Assembly: GCA_963805405.1 (NCBI GenBank)
Contig: CAWDUC010000020.1
Location: 992,001-1,056,000, forward strand
Length of the DNA stretch: 64,000 nt
Source: JAEUMG01 sp963805405
GTDB taxonomy: Bacteria; Pseudomonadota; Alphaproteobacteria; Rhizobiales; Aestuariivirgaceae
Reading direction: 5' to 3'
The translations under genes were made by a program, and so were the position numbers. Positions 1 through 9,526 of the stretch are shown here, piece after piece. The notes below the pieces were generated by a model. The model ran no database searches. It had not been told where the DNA came from and was given only the letters and a program-made list of their open reading frames with translations. Position 1 is the stretch's first letter; every line of letters begins with the position of its first letter.

Positions 1-678
1 ATCAATTCGTCGTCATAGTCGGCGAGCTTCTCAAGCATCGCGAAGCGCGCTTCCTTCTCGGAGTCGAGCAGGTCGGCTGGAACTTCCACGACCTCGCTGG
101 GTGCATGCTCGCGGTAGATGAAAGCGCGCTCAAGTGCCAAGTCGACAAAGCCGGTCACGATGCCGTTCTTCCATGATCGGAAGCTGGCGGAGGATCAGCG
201 GCTTCGAGCTCGCCGGCTGAAGATAGGCGAGCACGTCGGTCAAGCGGCCTTCGCTCTTGTCGATCTTGTTGATGAAGAGGAGCCGTGGAATGTTGAAATC
301 GTCGAGTTGCTTGAGGATGACCTGGAGTGCCGGCACCTTCTTGTCGTCAGCCTCGCAAACCACGATCGCCGCATCGCAGCCGGTGAGTGCGGCGCGGGCG
401 TCCTGAGAGAATTCGATCGAACCGGGACAATCGACGAAAGTAAAATTGTCCCCCATGAAATTGACGGACGCGGCATTCAATTCAACGCTCATGCCATGGG
501 CGCGCGCTTCTGGCGAAGAATCTCCGACGGTCGACTTGTCCGAGACTTTTCCTTGCCGCTGGATGGCGCCGGAGCGAAACAGGATCGCCTCCAGCAATGT
601 TGTCTTGCCACTGAGATAGGGCCCTACGAGCGCGATATTCCGTGGGCCCGCAATTCGTCTGCCGCTTGAAGATTCCAT
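1..678 (-). CDS. Elongation factor G-like GTPase, 5' part, frameshifted
   Basis: This is the N-terminal part of an EF-G paralogue; the gene runs off the left edge of the window. From the ATG at 678 (preceded by GGGAGG) the protein shows a P-loop (GPYLSGKTTL, residues 19-28), a G3 motif written DCPGS where canonical EF-G has DTPGH, and the NKID guanine-specificity motif. The DCPGS variant is typical of the EF-G-like family of Alphaproteobacteria, which is distinct from the fusA product also present here (33016-35099). The frame breaks at about 174: removing one base joins LRQLPI to WKNGIVTGFVDLALERAF and reading stays open to the window edge. The role is inferred to be ribosome-associated translocation or recycling; the paralogue's exact job is unknown to me. 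Confidence 0.85.
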
Positions 679-824
679 GTCCGATCCTCCCAAGACTGTC
701 CGGGGGCCGGCATTTCTCTGTTGAGCCTCTTCGCCGGCTCCCATAGACATCGTTGCGCTGAATCCCGTCGCTGGCAAGGCCTATCGCCGGGCGTCGCTAC
801 CCACAGCCCTACATTGGAGAGTTC

Positions 825-2480
825 ATGCCCCATTCCACGCCATTGATTTCGATGATCGTCATGGGGCTCGGCGTGGCCTTCATTCTGGGCGTCGTCGCCA
901 ACCGACTGCGCATTTCACCACTGGTGGGCTACCTGCTCGCCGGCATCCTGATCGGCCCTCACACGCCCGGCTTCGTCGGCGACTCCGAACTCGCCGGAGA
1001 ACTGGCCGAGCTTGGCGTCATCCTTTTGATGTTTGGCGTGGGTCTGCACTTCTCGCTCAAGGACCTGCTCTCGGTGAAGGCGATCGCCATCCCCGGCGCA
1101 TTGGTGCAGATCGCGGCGGCGACCCTGCTCGGTATGGGACTTGGCTGGATGCTAGGATGGCCAATACAAGCGGGGCTCGTATTCGGCCTTTCATTGTCGG
1201 TCGCCTCGACGGTGGTCCTCTTGCGCGCCCTCCAGGAGCGGCATGTGCTCAACACCGAGCGCGGCAAGATCGCAGTCGGCTGGCTGATCGTCGAGGATCT
1301 TGTGATGGTCCTTACCCTGGTCCTGTTGCCAGCAATCGCGCCGCTCTTCACCTCTGGCGAGAAGGTATCATTCGGCTCGCTGGCGCTCGAAGTCGGGGAG
1401 ACCGTCGCGAAGGTCGCCATTTTTGTCATCATCATGCTGGTGGTCGGGCGACGGGTGATCCCGTGGATCCTGCATTACGTGGCGCATACCGCCTCACGCG
1501 AATTGTTCCGGCTCGCGGTACTGACGCTATCGCTGGGCGTTGCATTCGCGGCCACCGAAATATTCGACGTTTCCTTCGCCCTCGGCGCCTTCTTCGCAGG
1601 CATGATCCTGGCCGAGTCCGAACTCTCGCATCGCGCCGCCCAGGAAACGCTGCCGCTTCGCGACGCGTTCGCAGTGCTGTTCTTCGTGTCGGTCGGCATG
1701 CTGTTCGATCCCGCCGTGCTCATCGACAATCCCCTGCCGCTGCTTGCGACGGTCGGGATCATCATCATCGGCAAGTCGGTGGCGGCCTTTGCGATCGTGC
1801 GCCTGTTCGGCCATTCCAATGAAACAGCGGCAATGATTTCTGCGAGCCTCGCCCAGATCGGCGAATTCTCGTTCATCCTGATCGGATTGGGCATCGCGCT
1901 GGGCCTCATGCCGACCGAGGGGCGCGATCTCGTGCTCGCCGGCGCGCTCATCTCGATCATGCTCAATCCGGTCTGCTTCCTCCTCGTTGACCGCCTGATG
2001 CCGGGTTCAAGAGCGGTAACCCCAACGTCGGCCGCTCCCGAGGAGACCACGGCTCCAAGCCCGGCCAAACCCGTTGTTCTGGTCGGCTTCGGCCGCGTCG
2101 GCAGCGCAATCCTTTCGGCGCTGAAGAACGATCACACGCATGTAACCGTCATCGAGGACCGCGAGGAAGTTATCAGCGGCCTTGCCGGTCAATCCGGTGT
2201 CACCGCCATACAGGGCAATGCGGTCGAGAGCGAGATTCTGGCTCAAGCCGATATCAGTCATGCAGGCTGGATGCTTGTAACGGCGCCAGATGCCTTCGAA
2301 TCGGGTCAGATCATTGCGCAGGCCAAGAAGACCAATCCTCGCATCTCGGTCATCGCGCGCGCCCATTCGGACGCGGAAGTCGAGCATCTGAAGCACTACG
2401 GCGCCGATTACGTCATCATGGGCGAGCGCGAGATCGCCGATGCCATGGTTCACGCCATGGCGTCTACTTCGTATAAGTGA
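825..2480 (+). CDS. Kef/YbaL-type monovalent cation:proton antiporter (CPA2) with TrkA-N domain
   Basis: Inner-membrane antiporter of 551 residues. The first ~385 residues are a run of about a dozen hydrophobic helices with the CPA2 hallmarks (LGVILLMFGVGLHFSL; ALGAFFAGMILAESE). A short Pro/Ala linker follows, then a cytoplasmic Rossmann TrkA-N domain beginning near residue 415 with the GFGRVGSAI nucleotide-binding motif and ending in an HYGADYVIMGE segment. This architecture matches YbaL/KefB proteins, which exchange K+ or Na+ for protons under nucleotide or thiol control. The start follows a GGAGAG ribosome-binding site. It is monocistronic, and its 3' end overlaps that of the converging DUF992 gene by 17 bases. 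The ion specificity cannot be read from the sequence. Confidence 0.9.
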   Translation: MPHSTPLISMIVMGLGVAFILGVVANRLRISPLVGYLLAGILIGPHTPGFVGDSELAGELAELGVILLMFGVGLHFSLKDLLSVKAIAIPGALVQIAAATLLGMGLGWMLGWPIQAGLVFGLSLSVASTVVLLRALQERHVLNTERGKIAVGWLIVEDLVMVLTLVLLPAIAPLFTSGEKVSFGSLALEVGETVAKVAIFVIIMLVVGRRVIPWILHYVAHTASRELFRLAVLTLSLGVAFAATEIFDVSFALGAFFAGMILAESELSHRAAQETLPLRDAFAVLFFVSVGMLFDPAVLIDNPLPLLATVGIIIIGKSVAAFAIVRLFGHSNETAAMISASLAQIGEFSFILIGLGIALGLMPTEGRDLVLAGALISIMLNPVCFLLVDRLMPGSRAVTPTSAAPEETTAPSPAKPVVLVGFGRVGSAILSALKNDHTHVTVIEDREEVISGLAGQSGVTAIQGNAVESEILAQADISHAGWMLVTAPDAFESGQIIAQAKKTNPRISVIARAHSDAEVEHLKHYGADYVIMGEREIADAMVHAMASTSYK

Positions 2481-2943
2481 GGCTCAGCCCGGCAATTCCC
2501 GCCGCGAGATCGAGACCCGTCTGGGCCTGAATACTGATCGGTTGCAGCGTGATGCTCTTCTGGAAACCGCCAATCAGAACATTGGCGCCAAAGCCGACGA
2601 TAGCGGTCGCTTCCGCCGAGACGCCGCCATAACTGCCCTGCAGCGCGCCGCGCTTCGGCTTGGCCGGCGCCAGAACCGCCCAGACCACCACAGACTGTTG
2701 AGTCATGCCGATGTCGAGGCCGATACGCGTAATCTTGCCACGATACGTCTCGACGCGACCACCACGCGACGGCTGATAGACGCAACTCAGCTTCTTCTGC
2801 GACATGATGATGTAGCCGATGCCGGGAGCAATGCCGCAAGATAGAACGCCAATCTTCACGGTCGCCTTAGCTGTCGCAGGTGCGATGCCTGGCAGGGAGA
2901 ACGCAATAACCGCAGCCAACAAGGCTGCAAACACTTTACTCAT
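2464..2943 (-). CDS. DUF992 secreted protein
   Basis: Exported protein of about 159 residues. The start at 2943 is preferred because a GGGGG ribosome-binding site lies 9 bases upstream; an in-frame ATG at 2952 is too close to it. Residues 1-25 form a Sec signal peptide (MSKVFAALLAAVIAFSLPG). The mature part begins with GVLSCGIAPG, has a second Cys in LSCVYQP, and ends in a repetitive Gly/Ala-rich beta-type region. This matches DUF992, a periplasmic family common in Rhizobiales and of unknown function. It is divergent from terC and converges on the antiporter gene. Confidence 0.8.
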   Translation of the reverse strand: MSKVFAALLAAVIAFSLPGIAPATAKATVKIGVLSCGIAPGIGYIIMSQKKLSCVYQPSRGGRVETYRGKITRIGLDIGMTQQSVVVWAVLAPAKPKRGALQGSYGGVSAEATAIVGFGANVLIGGFQKSITLQPISIQAQTGLDLAAGIAGLSLTYTK

Positions 2944-3079
2944 CCAACTCATCCCCCTGCCCAGCTCGGCCACCCAATTCAACCTCGATTGTGACCAGAT
3001 TGGGACTGCTCGGTCAATCTGGACCGGGGCATCGGCAAAGAGTTGAAAATGCGGTATCGGCCCGATAAAACCCACTCAA

Positions 3080-3766
3080 ATGGATGCATCTGTCGCCTAT
3101 GCCCTCGCGATTGGCGAAGTCGCCTGGATCAATGTGCTTTTATCGGGCGACAATGCGGTCGTCATCGCCATGGCGTGCCGCTCGCTTCCGGACCGGCAGC
3201 GCAAGATTGGCGTCATGTTCGGCGCAGGGGCCGCGATCCTGCTTCGGATCGCATTTGCCTTTGTCGTCACCTGGCTCCTGGACACGCCTTTTCTGAAGGC
3301 CATTGGTGGCGCTCTATTGCTCTTCATTGCCGTCAGCCTCGCAAGGGGCGGTGATGGCGAGGGCAAAGAGGTTGCCGCACCCAATCAGTTGTGGCGAGCC
3401 GTTGCGACGATTGCGATCGCCGATGCAGCGATGAGCCTCGACAACGTCATCGCCATCGCTGCTGTCGCCGACGGCGATTATTATCTCTTCACCATCGGCC
3501 TGGCGCTATCCATCCCGCTGATCGTAGTCGGCGCCACCTTGATCACCAGACTTCTCGTGAAACTTCCGATCATCGTCTGGGCCGGAGCAGCGCTGCTTGG
3601 CTGGGTCGGGGGCCACCTGATTGCCGAAGACGAATCCTTGATGCATCTCATGTGGCGCCAGCCGCCAGAGGCCGCCGTCTATATTACCGCGCTTGCCTGT
3701 ACAGGCTTGGTGGTGATTGCGGCCTATTTGCTGCGCCGCTACGACGCGCGAAAGGCGAACGCCTGA
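3080..3766 (+). CDS. TerC-family integral membrane protein (YjbE type)
   Basis: Membrane protein of 228 residues with about seven hydrophobic helices. It has the TerC signature acidic motifs: LLSGDNAVVIA in the first helix and DAAMSLDNVIAIAA in the middle, the paired Asp-Asn residues thought to bind metal. TerC-family proteins take part in tellurite resistance and, in better studied members, in manganese export and metalation of exported proteins; the YjbE subgroup is not well characterised. It stands alone, divergent from the DUF992 gene with about 135 bases between the two starts. Confidence 0.85.
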   Translation: MDASVAYALAIGEVAWINVLLSGDNAVVIAMACRSLPDRQRKIGVMFGAGAAILLRIAFAFVVTWLLDTPFLKAIGGALLLFIAVSLARGGDGEGKEVAAPNQLWRAVATIAIADAAMSLDNVIAIAAVADGDYYLFTIGLALSIPLIVVGATLITRLLVKLPIIVWAGAALLGWVGGHLIAEDESLMHLMWRQPPEAAVYITALACTGLVVIAAYLLRRYDARKANA

Positions 3767-3935
3767 ATTCAAGGCGCGGCGAACATCGCCGTGACGCGTG
3801 AGCGTTAGACTGAAGCATTACTTGCGCGCCTCGGAATTCCGGGCATAGTTGCGGATGGAGCCGGGTTTACCTGGCCCATTGGCTATTGCATTGGCCGATA
3901 CCGGGACAACGGGAATGTCAGTGGAGGAACCCCTT

Positions 3936-4907
3936 ATGCGCCGCAGAAACTTGATTGCCACCGCCCTCGTCGCGACGATGCTCGTGAGCCCCGCGCTTTT
4001 CACCACGAGTGCCGCTGCTCTCGATGATGTTCGCATTATTGCGCCGGCCGCGCCTGGCGGAGGTTGGGACCAGACAGCGCGCGCGATGCAGGAGGCAATC
4101 CAAGGCGCAGGCGGCGCCGCAACTGTGACGGTCGAAAACGTGCCGGGCGCAGGCGGCACGGTCGGCCTGGCGCAGCTTGTGAGCCAGGAAGCCGGCAAGC
4201 CCGATGTTTTGATGGTGAACGGCCTCGTCATGGTCGGCGCCATTCTGACCAATAATTCTGCCGTGACACTCGACCAGGTGACGCCGATTGCACGTCTCAC
4301 CGGCGAGTTCGAAGTCATCGTCGTGCCGGCCGCCTCCGACATCAAGACGCTTGCCGACCTCACAGCCAAGCTCAAAGCCGATCCGGGTTCTGTCTCCTGG
4401 GGCGGCGGTTCGGCCGGCGGCACGGATCACATTCTTGCCGGCCTGATCGCCAAGGCGGTCGGTGCCGATGTGACCAAGCTCAATTATGTGCCCTTCTCGG
4501 GCGGCGGGGAGGCCCTCGCGGCGATCATGGGCGGCCATGTGACCGCTGGCATCAGCGGCTATAGCGAATGGGCAGGCCAGATACAGTCCGGCGAACTGCG
4601 CGCGCTTGCCCTTTCGGCGCCGGAACGGGTGGCGGGCATCGACATCCCGACACTCAAGGAGCAAGGCGTCGATGTCGAACTCGCAAACTGGCGGGCGATC
4701 GTTGCAGCTCCTGGCCTCGATGAGGCGCAGACCAAAGCGTTGCTCGCAGTCGTCGATGGCGCGGTGAAGAGCGATGGCTGGAAGAAGACGCTTGCCGACA
4801 AGAACTGGACGGATCTTTATCTCGCGGGTGACGACTTCGCGGCGCTGCTCAAGACCGAGAATGCGCGCGTCACCGAAATCCTGAAAGGCATCGGCCTCGT
4901 CCAGTAG
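3936..4907 (+). CDS. tctC: Tripartite tricarboxylate transporter, substrate-binding protein
   Basis: Periplasmic solute receptor of 323 residues in the Bug/TctC family. The ATG at 3936 has GGAGG 8 bases upstream and gives a clean signal peptide (basic MRRRN, then ALVATMLVSPALFTTSAAA). The mature protein starts with the conserved RIIAPAAPGGGWDQTAR ligand-loop motif, which holds the substrate carboxylate, and contains the SWGGGSAGGTDH and YVPFSGGGEA segments of the hinge region. It is first in a tctC-tctB-tctA operon, 10 bases before tctB. These systems import tri- and dicarboxylates such as citrate; the substrate here cannot be told. Confidence 0.9.
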   Translation: MRRRNLIATALVATMLVSPALFTTSAAALDDVRIIAPAAPGGGWDQTARAMQEAIQGAGGAATVTVENVPGAGGTVGLAQLVSQEAGKPDVLMVNGLVMVGAILTNNSAVTLDQVTPIARLTGEFEVIVVPAASDIKTLADLTAKLKADPGSVSWGGGSAGGTDHILAGLIAKAVGADVTKLNYVPFSGGGEALAAIMGGHVTAGISGYSEWAGQIQSGELRALALSAPERVAGIDIPTLKEQGVDVELANWRAIVAAPGLDEAQTKALLAVVDGAVKSDGWKKTLADKNWTDLYLAGDDFAALLKTENARVTEILKGIGLVQ

Positions 4908-4917
4908 CGAAAAGCCC

Positions 4918-5401
4918 GTGGCGCCCAGGCAAAACGTATCGATCGCCGGCGCGGCAATCGGCGTTGGCCTGGTTCTCCTGGGTGCGGTGATCGGCATTGA
5001 TGCCGCGACGATGCGGGTGCCACCGACCTATGCCAAGGTGGGTCCCCATATATTCCCGATCGTCTTCTCAATCGGGCTCGTCATTACGGGGGCTCTCATC
5101 GTCTTCAGGGCCTTCGTGCCGAAGTCCGGCCCGGTGCTGGCGGCAGAGGACGCCCCGACCGACTGGCGCGCCGTCGCGATCGTCTCGGTTGGCCTTATCC
5201 TTGATGCCCTATTGCTCAAGACGCTCGGCTTCATCATCACGGCGCTCGGCGCTTTTCCTGATCGTCACCTTCGCGTTGGGTAGCCGAAACTATGTGCGTG
5301 ATATCGTGACGGGCCTGGTGCTGGCGACGGTCACCTATTTCGGCTTCACACGCGGGCTCGGCTTGCAATTGCCACCCGGCATCTTTGCCGGAGCGTTCTG
5401 A
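4918..5401 (+). CDS. tctB: Tripartite tricarboxylate transporter, small membrane subunit, one frameshift
   Basis: Four-helix small membrane subunit, about 160 residues once corrected. Reading starts at a GTG at 4918, ten bases after tctC, and runs through VGLVLLGAVIGIDAATM and a second and third helix to ITALGA. Near 5248 one extra base shifts the frame; the correct C-terminus (LFLIVTFALGSRNYVRDIV, then FGFTRGLGLQLPPGIFAGAF) continues in the next frame to the TGA at 5399-5401. That stop overlaps the ATG of tctA (TGATG), as expected for coupled transporter subunits. The shift looks like a sequence error because both halves are conserved. Confidence 0.8.
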
Positions 5402-6910
5402 TGGAGGTGTTCTCCGCCCTCCTCGACGGTTTCGCGACTGCCGCGACGCCAATAAACCTGTTCTGGTGCCTTGTCGGCACCACGCTCGGCACAGCGATCG
5501 GTATTCTTCCCGGCATTGGGCCGGCGCTCACCATCGCGCTGCTTCTGCCGGTCACAGCCAAGCTCGATCCGACCGGCGCCTTCATCATGTTCGCCGGGCT
5601 CTACTACGGCGCCATGTATGGGAGTTCGACGACTTCGATCCTGCTCAACACGCCGGGCGAAGTCCGGTTCGATCGTGACTGCGGTCGAGGGCAATCTCAT
5701 GGCCCGGCAGGGGCGCGGCGCGGCGGCCTTGGCGACGGCCGCAATCGGCTCGTTCGTCGCCGGCACCTTGGGCACGATCGCGATTACCTTTCTGGCGCCG
5801 CTTTTCGTGAAGCTCGCCTTGCTTTTCGGACCGGCGGAATATTTCGCGCTGATGATCCTCGCATTCACGACCGTGTCGGCCCTGCTCGGCGCCTCGTTCT
5901 TGCGTGGCGTTGTCAGCCTTCTCCTCGGTCTCGCCTTGGGTCTTGTCGGAACCGACGTGCTTACGGGCCAGCCCCGCCTCACTTTTGGTATTCTCGAGCT
6001 TTTGCGCGGTATCGATGTGGTCGTCGTGGCGGTCGGACTCTTCGCGGTTGGCGAGGCGCTGTTCATGGCATCGCGGCCCGATCTGAGGGCTTCCGACCTC
6101 ATACCGATCAAGGGCTCCATCTTCATGACAAAGGAGGAATGGCGGCGTTCATGGAAACCCTGGCTGCGCGGGGCGGCGATCGGTTTTCCCTTCGGCGCTC
6201 TGCCGGCAGGTGGGACCGAGATCCCGACCTTCCTCTCCTACTTCGCAGAGAAGAAACTGGCGAAGCATCCCGAGGAATTCGGCAAGGGCGCGATCGAAGG
6301 TGTTGCGGGACCCGAAGCAGCGAACAATGCCGCAGTTGCCGGTGTATTGGTGCCGCTCTTGACGCTCGGCCTGCCGACATCGGCGACAGCCGCGATCCTG
6401 CTCGCCGCATTCGAACAGTACAATCTGAAACCTGGCCCCCTACTTTTTGCCGATTCATCGACCCTTGTCTGGGGACTGATCGCCAGCCTTTACATTGGCA
6501 ATCTGATGCTGCTGGTGCTCAACCTGCCGCTTGCCGGGCTGTGGGTACGCTTGCTCGCCATTCCGCAGCCGCTCCTCTATGGCGGCATTCTTTTGTTCTC
6601 GACGCTCGGCGTTTATGCACTCAACAATTCCACATTCGACCTGATACTGCTGTTCATCGTCGGCGTGCTCGGCTTCCTCATGCGGCGGTATGATTTTCCA
6701 GTGGCGCCCTGCATCCTAGGGCTCATTCTCGGCAAGCTTGCGGAAGCGCAATTCCGCCGTGCAATGAGCATCAGCCAAGGCGATCCGCTGGTTTTCATTA
6801 CCCATCCGATCTCGGCTGCACTGTTGCTCATTGCATTGATCGTGCTCGTCGCGCCGATCATCTACCGCTGGAGGGCTGCGTCCTCCGGAACGCCGAAGGC
6901 GGCCGGATAA
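5401..6910 (+). CDS. tctA: Tripartite tricarboxylate transporter, large permease subunit, one frameshift
   Basis: Large permease, about 502 residues when corrected, with roughly a dozen transmembrane helices. The N-terminus carries the family signature GTAIGILPGIGPALTIALLLP and GLYYGAMYGSSTTSILLNTPGE. One extra base near 5662 then shifts the frame; SGSIVTAVEGNLMARQGRG follows directly, as in intact homologues. The second signature, the symmetric GLPTSATAAILLAAF, is present in the second half. The protein forms the membrane channel with TctB and takes substrate from TctC. No terminator was recognised after it; 6911-7165 holds no gene I can support. Confidence 0.85.
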
Positions 6911-7165
6911 CGACAAGTACCGGAACGACCTTTCAAGGAACCCGTCGTAATTTGAAGGCCCATGAAGGCCCCGTGCTCCCTGAAGGAGCAAGCGAGATGA
7001 GCAACGCACCCAATATAGAATTCAGGATGACCCAAGACGATAATCGCGTCCTGTCAGGCCTGACGCATCGCCACGATGCCCGCGTCGGTCAAAAAGCGCC
7101 AAAGGCCGCGCGATTGACAGGAAGTACTGTGTCTCGCTGATCCGGCCTTTCAGCAGCAATGACGA

Positions 7166-7663
7166 TCACCTACGCGCCATGAAATCCAATTTTCCAAGTT
7201 CAACGCCGTTATGCCGCAATAGCGCATAGGCCGTCGTCAGATGGAAATAGAAGTTCGGCAGCACGAAAGTGTTCAGGTAGTCGGAACCCTTGAAGTTCAT
7301 ATCCTGGCCGCCGACCTTGAGCGTCACGGTCCGGTCCGCAGCGTCGGCAAACTGGTCCTTCTTCAAAGACTTCAAAAAGTCCGTGGTTTTACGGATTCGG
7401 GCATGAAGTTCCTCGAAGGTCTTCTCTTCGTCAGGATAGGACGGTACCGGCACGCCGGCGAGCCTTGCGCCAGCACCTTTGCCGAAATCACAAGCCAACT
7501 GGACCTGGCGGGTGAAGGTGTACATGTCCGGGAACAGACGCGCCTTCAACAGCGAGTCAGGATCAATCTTCTTGGCCTGAACATAGGCTTCGGCCTTGTG
7601 CAGAATGGTGCCAAGGCCGGCGAGGAAGTGAACGAAGATCGGAACAGATGCATCATAGATCAT
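7166..7663 (-). CDS. DUF1993 family protein
   Basis: Soluble 165-residue protein matching DUF1993 over its length: the start MIYDASVPIFVHFLAGLGTIL, the central LKARLFPDMYTFTRQVQLACD and the C-terminal NTFVLPNFYFHLTTAYALLRHNGVELGKLDF are family hallmarks. The family is related to DinB-like four-helix bundles, and its function is unknown. It starts 6 bases after the aatA stop, so it is almost certainly co-transcribed with the aminotransferase. Confidence 0.85.
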   Translation of the reverse strand: MIYDASVPIFVHFLAGLGTILHKAEAYVQAKKIDPDSLLKARLFPDMYTFTRQVQLACDFGKGAGARLAGVPVPSYPDEEKTFEELHARIRKTTDFLKSLKKDQFADAADRTVTLKVGGQDMNFKGSDYLNTFVLPNFYFHLTTAYALLRHNGVELGKLDFMARR

Positions 7664-7669
7664 GGTGAT

Positions 7670-8872
7670 TTACCTCAGATTGCCGCAGAAACGCTGAATG
7701 CGATGACAGGCGTCCTCGAGAATTTCGGTCGCCGTCGCGTAGGATATCCGGAAGTATGGCGACATGCCGAAGGCCGCGCCATGTACCGCCGCGACGCCCT
7801 CGGCGGCGAGCAATTCGGTGACGAAATCCTCATCCGACTTGATGACATTGCCTGACGGCGCCGTGCGGCCGATCGCTCCCTTGCAGGACGGATACACGTA
7901 GAATGCGCCTTCCGGCGTGGGGCAGGAGATGCCTTTCGCCTGGTTGAGCATCGATACGACGAGATCGCGCCGATCCTTGAAGATTGCATTGTGCTTAGGA
8001 ATGAAGTCTTGCGGGCCATTCAAGGCCTCGACCGCCGCCCATTGCGAGATGGATGATGGATTGGACGTCGATTGCGACTGCAGTTTCGACATGGCCTTGA
8101 TGAGCGCCTCCGGTCCGCCGCCATAGCCAATACGCCATCCGGTCATGCAATAGGCCTTGGAGACACCGTTCATGGTAAGGGTTCGCTCGTAGAGCGCAGG
8201 TTCGACTTGGGCGGGCGTAGTAAATTTGAAGTCGTCATAGACGAGGTGTTCATACATATCGTCGGTGAGCACCCAGACCTGGCTATGGCGCATCAGAACG
8301 TCGGTCACCTTCTTCAACTCGTCGCGGGTATAAGCCGCACCGCTCGGATTTGAAGGTGAGTTGAAGATGAACCATTTGGTGCGCGGCGTGATCGCCTTCT
8401 CAAGTGCTTCGGCCTGAACCTTAAAGCCATGCTCGGCCGTAGTCGGCACGAAGACGGGCTTGCCGCCGGCCAGCATCACGATATCGGGATAGCTCACCCA
8501 ATAAGGCGCCGGTATCACGACTTCATCGCCCGGATTGACGGTCGCCATCAGGGCGTTGAACAGCACCTGCTTGCCGCCAGTGCCGACAGAGATCTGCGAG
8601 GGCTTGTAGTCGAGGCCATTCTCGCGCTTGAACTTCGCACAAATCGCCTTTTTGAGTTCGGGCAGGCCATCGACGGCCGTATATTTCGTCTCGCCCCGCT
8701 TGATCGCCGCGATCGCCGCTTCCTTGATGTTCTCCGGCGTGTCGAAATCGGGTTCGCCGGCGGAAAGGCCGATGATGTCGCGACCCTCGGCCTTGAGCGC
8801 CATGGCCTTGTTCGAGATGGCAATAGTGGCGGAAGGCTGGATGCGGTTCAGCGCGTCGGAAATAAAGGCCAT
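7670..8872 (-). CDS. aatA: Aspartate aminotransferase (class I fold, subgroup Ib)
   Basis: PLP-dependent cytosolic transaminase of 400 residues, the usual length. Visible motifs are the substrate-arginine segment SAGEPDFDTP, the PLP-ring contact APYWVSYPD, the NSPSNPSG loop, the DDMYEHLVYD segment holding the cofactor aspartate, and the Schiff-base lysine in NGVSKAYCMTGWRIGY. It interconverts aspartate/2-oxoglutarate and oxaloacetate/glutamate; many alphaproteobacterial Ib enzymes also accept prephenate. The start at 8872 follows GAGGGA. It heads an aatA-DUF1993 pair. Confidence 0.93.
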   Translation of the reverse strand: MAFISDALNRIQPSATIAISNKAMALKAEGRDIIGLSAGEPDFDTPENIKEAAIAAIKRGETKYTAVDGLPELKKAICAKFKRENGLDYKPSQISVGTGGKQVLFNALMATVNPGDEVVIPAPYWVSYPDIVMLAGGKPVFVPTTAEHGFKVQAEALEKAITPRTKWFIFNSPSNPSGAAYTRDELKKVTDVLMRHSQVWVLTDDMYEHLVYDDFKFTTPAQVEPALYERTLTMNGVSKAYCMTGWRIGYGGGPEALIKAMSKLQSQSTSNPSSISQWAAVEALNGPQDFIPKHNAIFKDRRDLVVSMLNQAKGISCPTPEGAFYVYPSCKGAIGRTAPSGNVIKSDEDFVTELLAAEGVAAVHGAAFGMSPYFRISYATATEILEDACHRIQRFCGNLR

Positions 8873-8941
8873 TACGGCGGTCCCTCAAGTTGGCGCTGTC
8901 TGGTAGCCGCCCGGCGGCGAACCCGCAAGTCTCAGCCTGCG

Positions 8942-9448
8942 TCAGCCCCAATTGGTGGAAACTGCGACCACGGGCGGCTTACACAAGGTTTGGTAGACCA
9001 CGCAATAGCGTTCGGTCAGACGGATGAGCGTGGCACGCTGCTCTTCCGTCAGGCTACCTTTGATATCGAAGGTCAGCCTGATCGCCTGGAAGCCGACCGG
9101 AGCGTCCCTGGCGACACCAAGAGTCCCGCGGAAATCGAGATCGCCCTCGGCGTTGACCACGGCCTCGTCGATCTTGAGATCGAGCGCCGTGGCGACGGCG
9201 TTCAGCGTCACGCCGGCGCAAGCGACGAGGGCCTGAAGCAGCATGTCGCCAGAGCAGGCGTGCATGCCGGAGCCCCCGGTTGCGGGATGAAGCCCGGCCT
9301 CAACCAAGGCGCGCGCGGTTTCTACCGAGCACGTCACACCCTCTCCCAACCTGCCTTCGGCCTTCAACGTGAGCAGAGCCGATTCGGCCTGCTCGCGGTA
9401 ACGCGCTTTCAGCGGGGTCTGAATTTCCCGCAGCTCATCAGCCTTCAT
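8942..9448 (-). CDS. OsmC family peroxiredoxin-like protein
   Basis: Protein of 168 residues with the OsmC/Ohr fold. Both redox cysteines are visible: the first in MLLQALVACAGVTL and the second in ERYCVVYQTL, the positions that reduce organic hydroperoxides in the family. An extra Cys lies in GSGMHACSGD. The ATG at 9448 follows GAGGAAAGG. It lies 69 bases upstream of aatA on the same strand and is divergent from the FAD monooxygenase. It probably acts in oxidative-stress defence; the true substrate is unknown. Confidence 0.88.
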   Translation of the reverse strand: MKADELREIQTPLKARYREQAESALLTLKAEGRLGEGVTCSVETARALVEAGLHPATGGSGMHACSGDMLLQALVACAGVTLNAVATALDLKIDEAVVNAEGDLDFRGTLGVARDAPVGFQAIRLTFDIKGSLTEEQRATLIRLTERYCVVYQTLCKPPVVAVSTNWG

Positions 9449-9526
9449 CGCATAAGCCTTTCCTCAGCTCTGGAAACTCGTCATAGGATAAGGCATTTAG
9501 CGGCGGAGCACGATGCGGGCAAATTG

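Noticed and set aside
8429..9526. Upstream extension of the FAD monooxygenase frame, giving a 761-residue protein
   Set aside because: This part is antisense to aatA and osmC, both clearly coding, and shows no homology. The monooxygenase begins with its Rossmann motif just after 9527.
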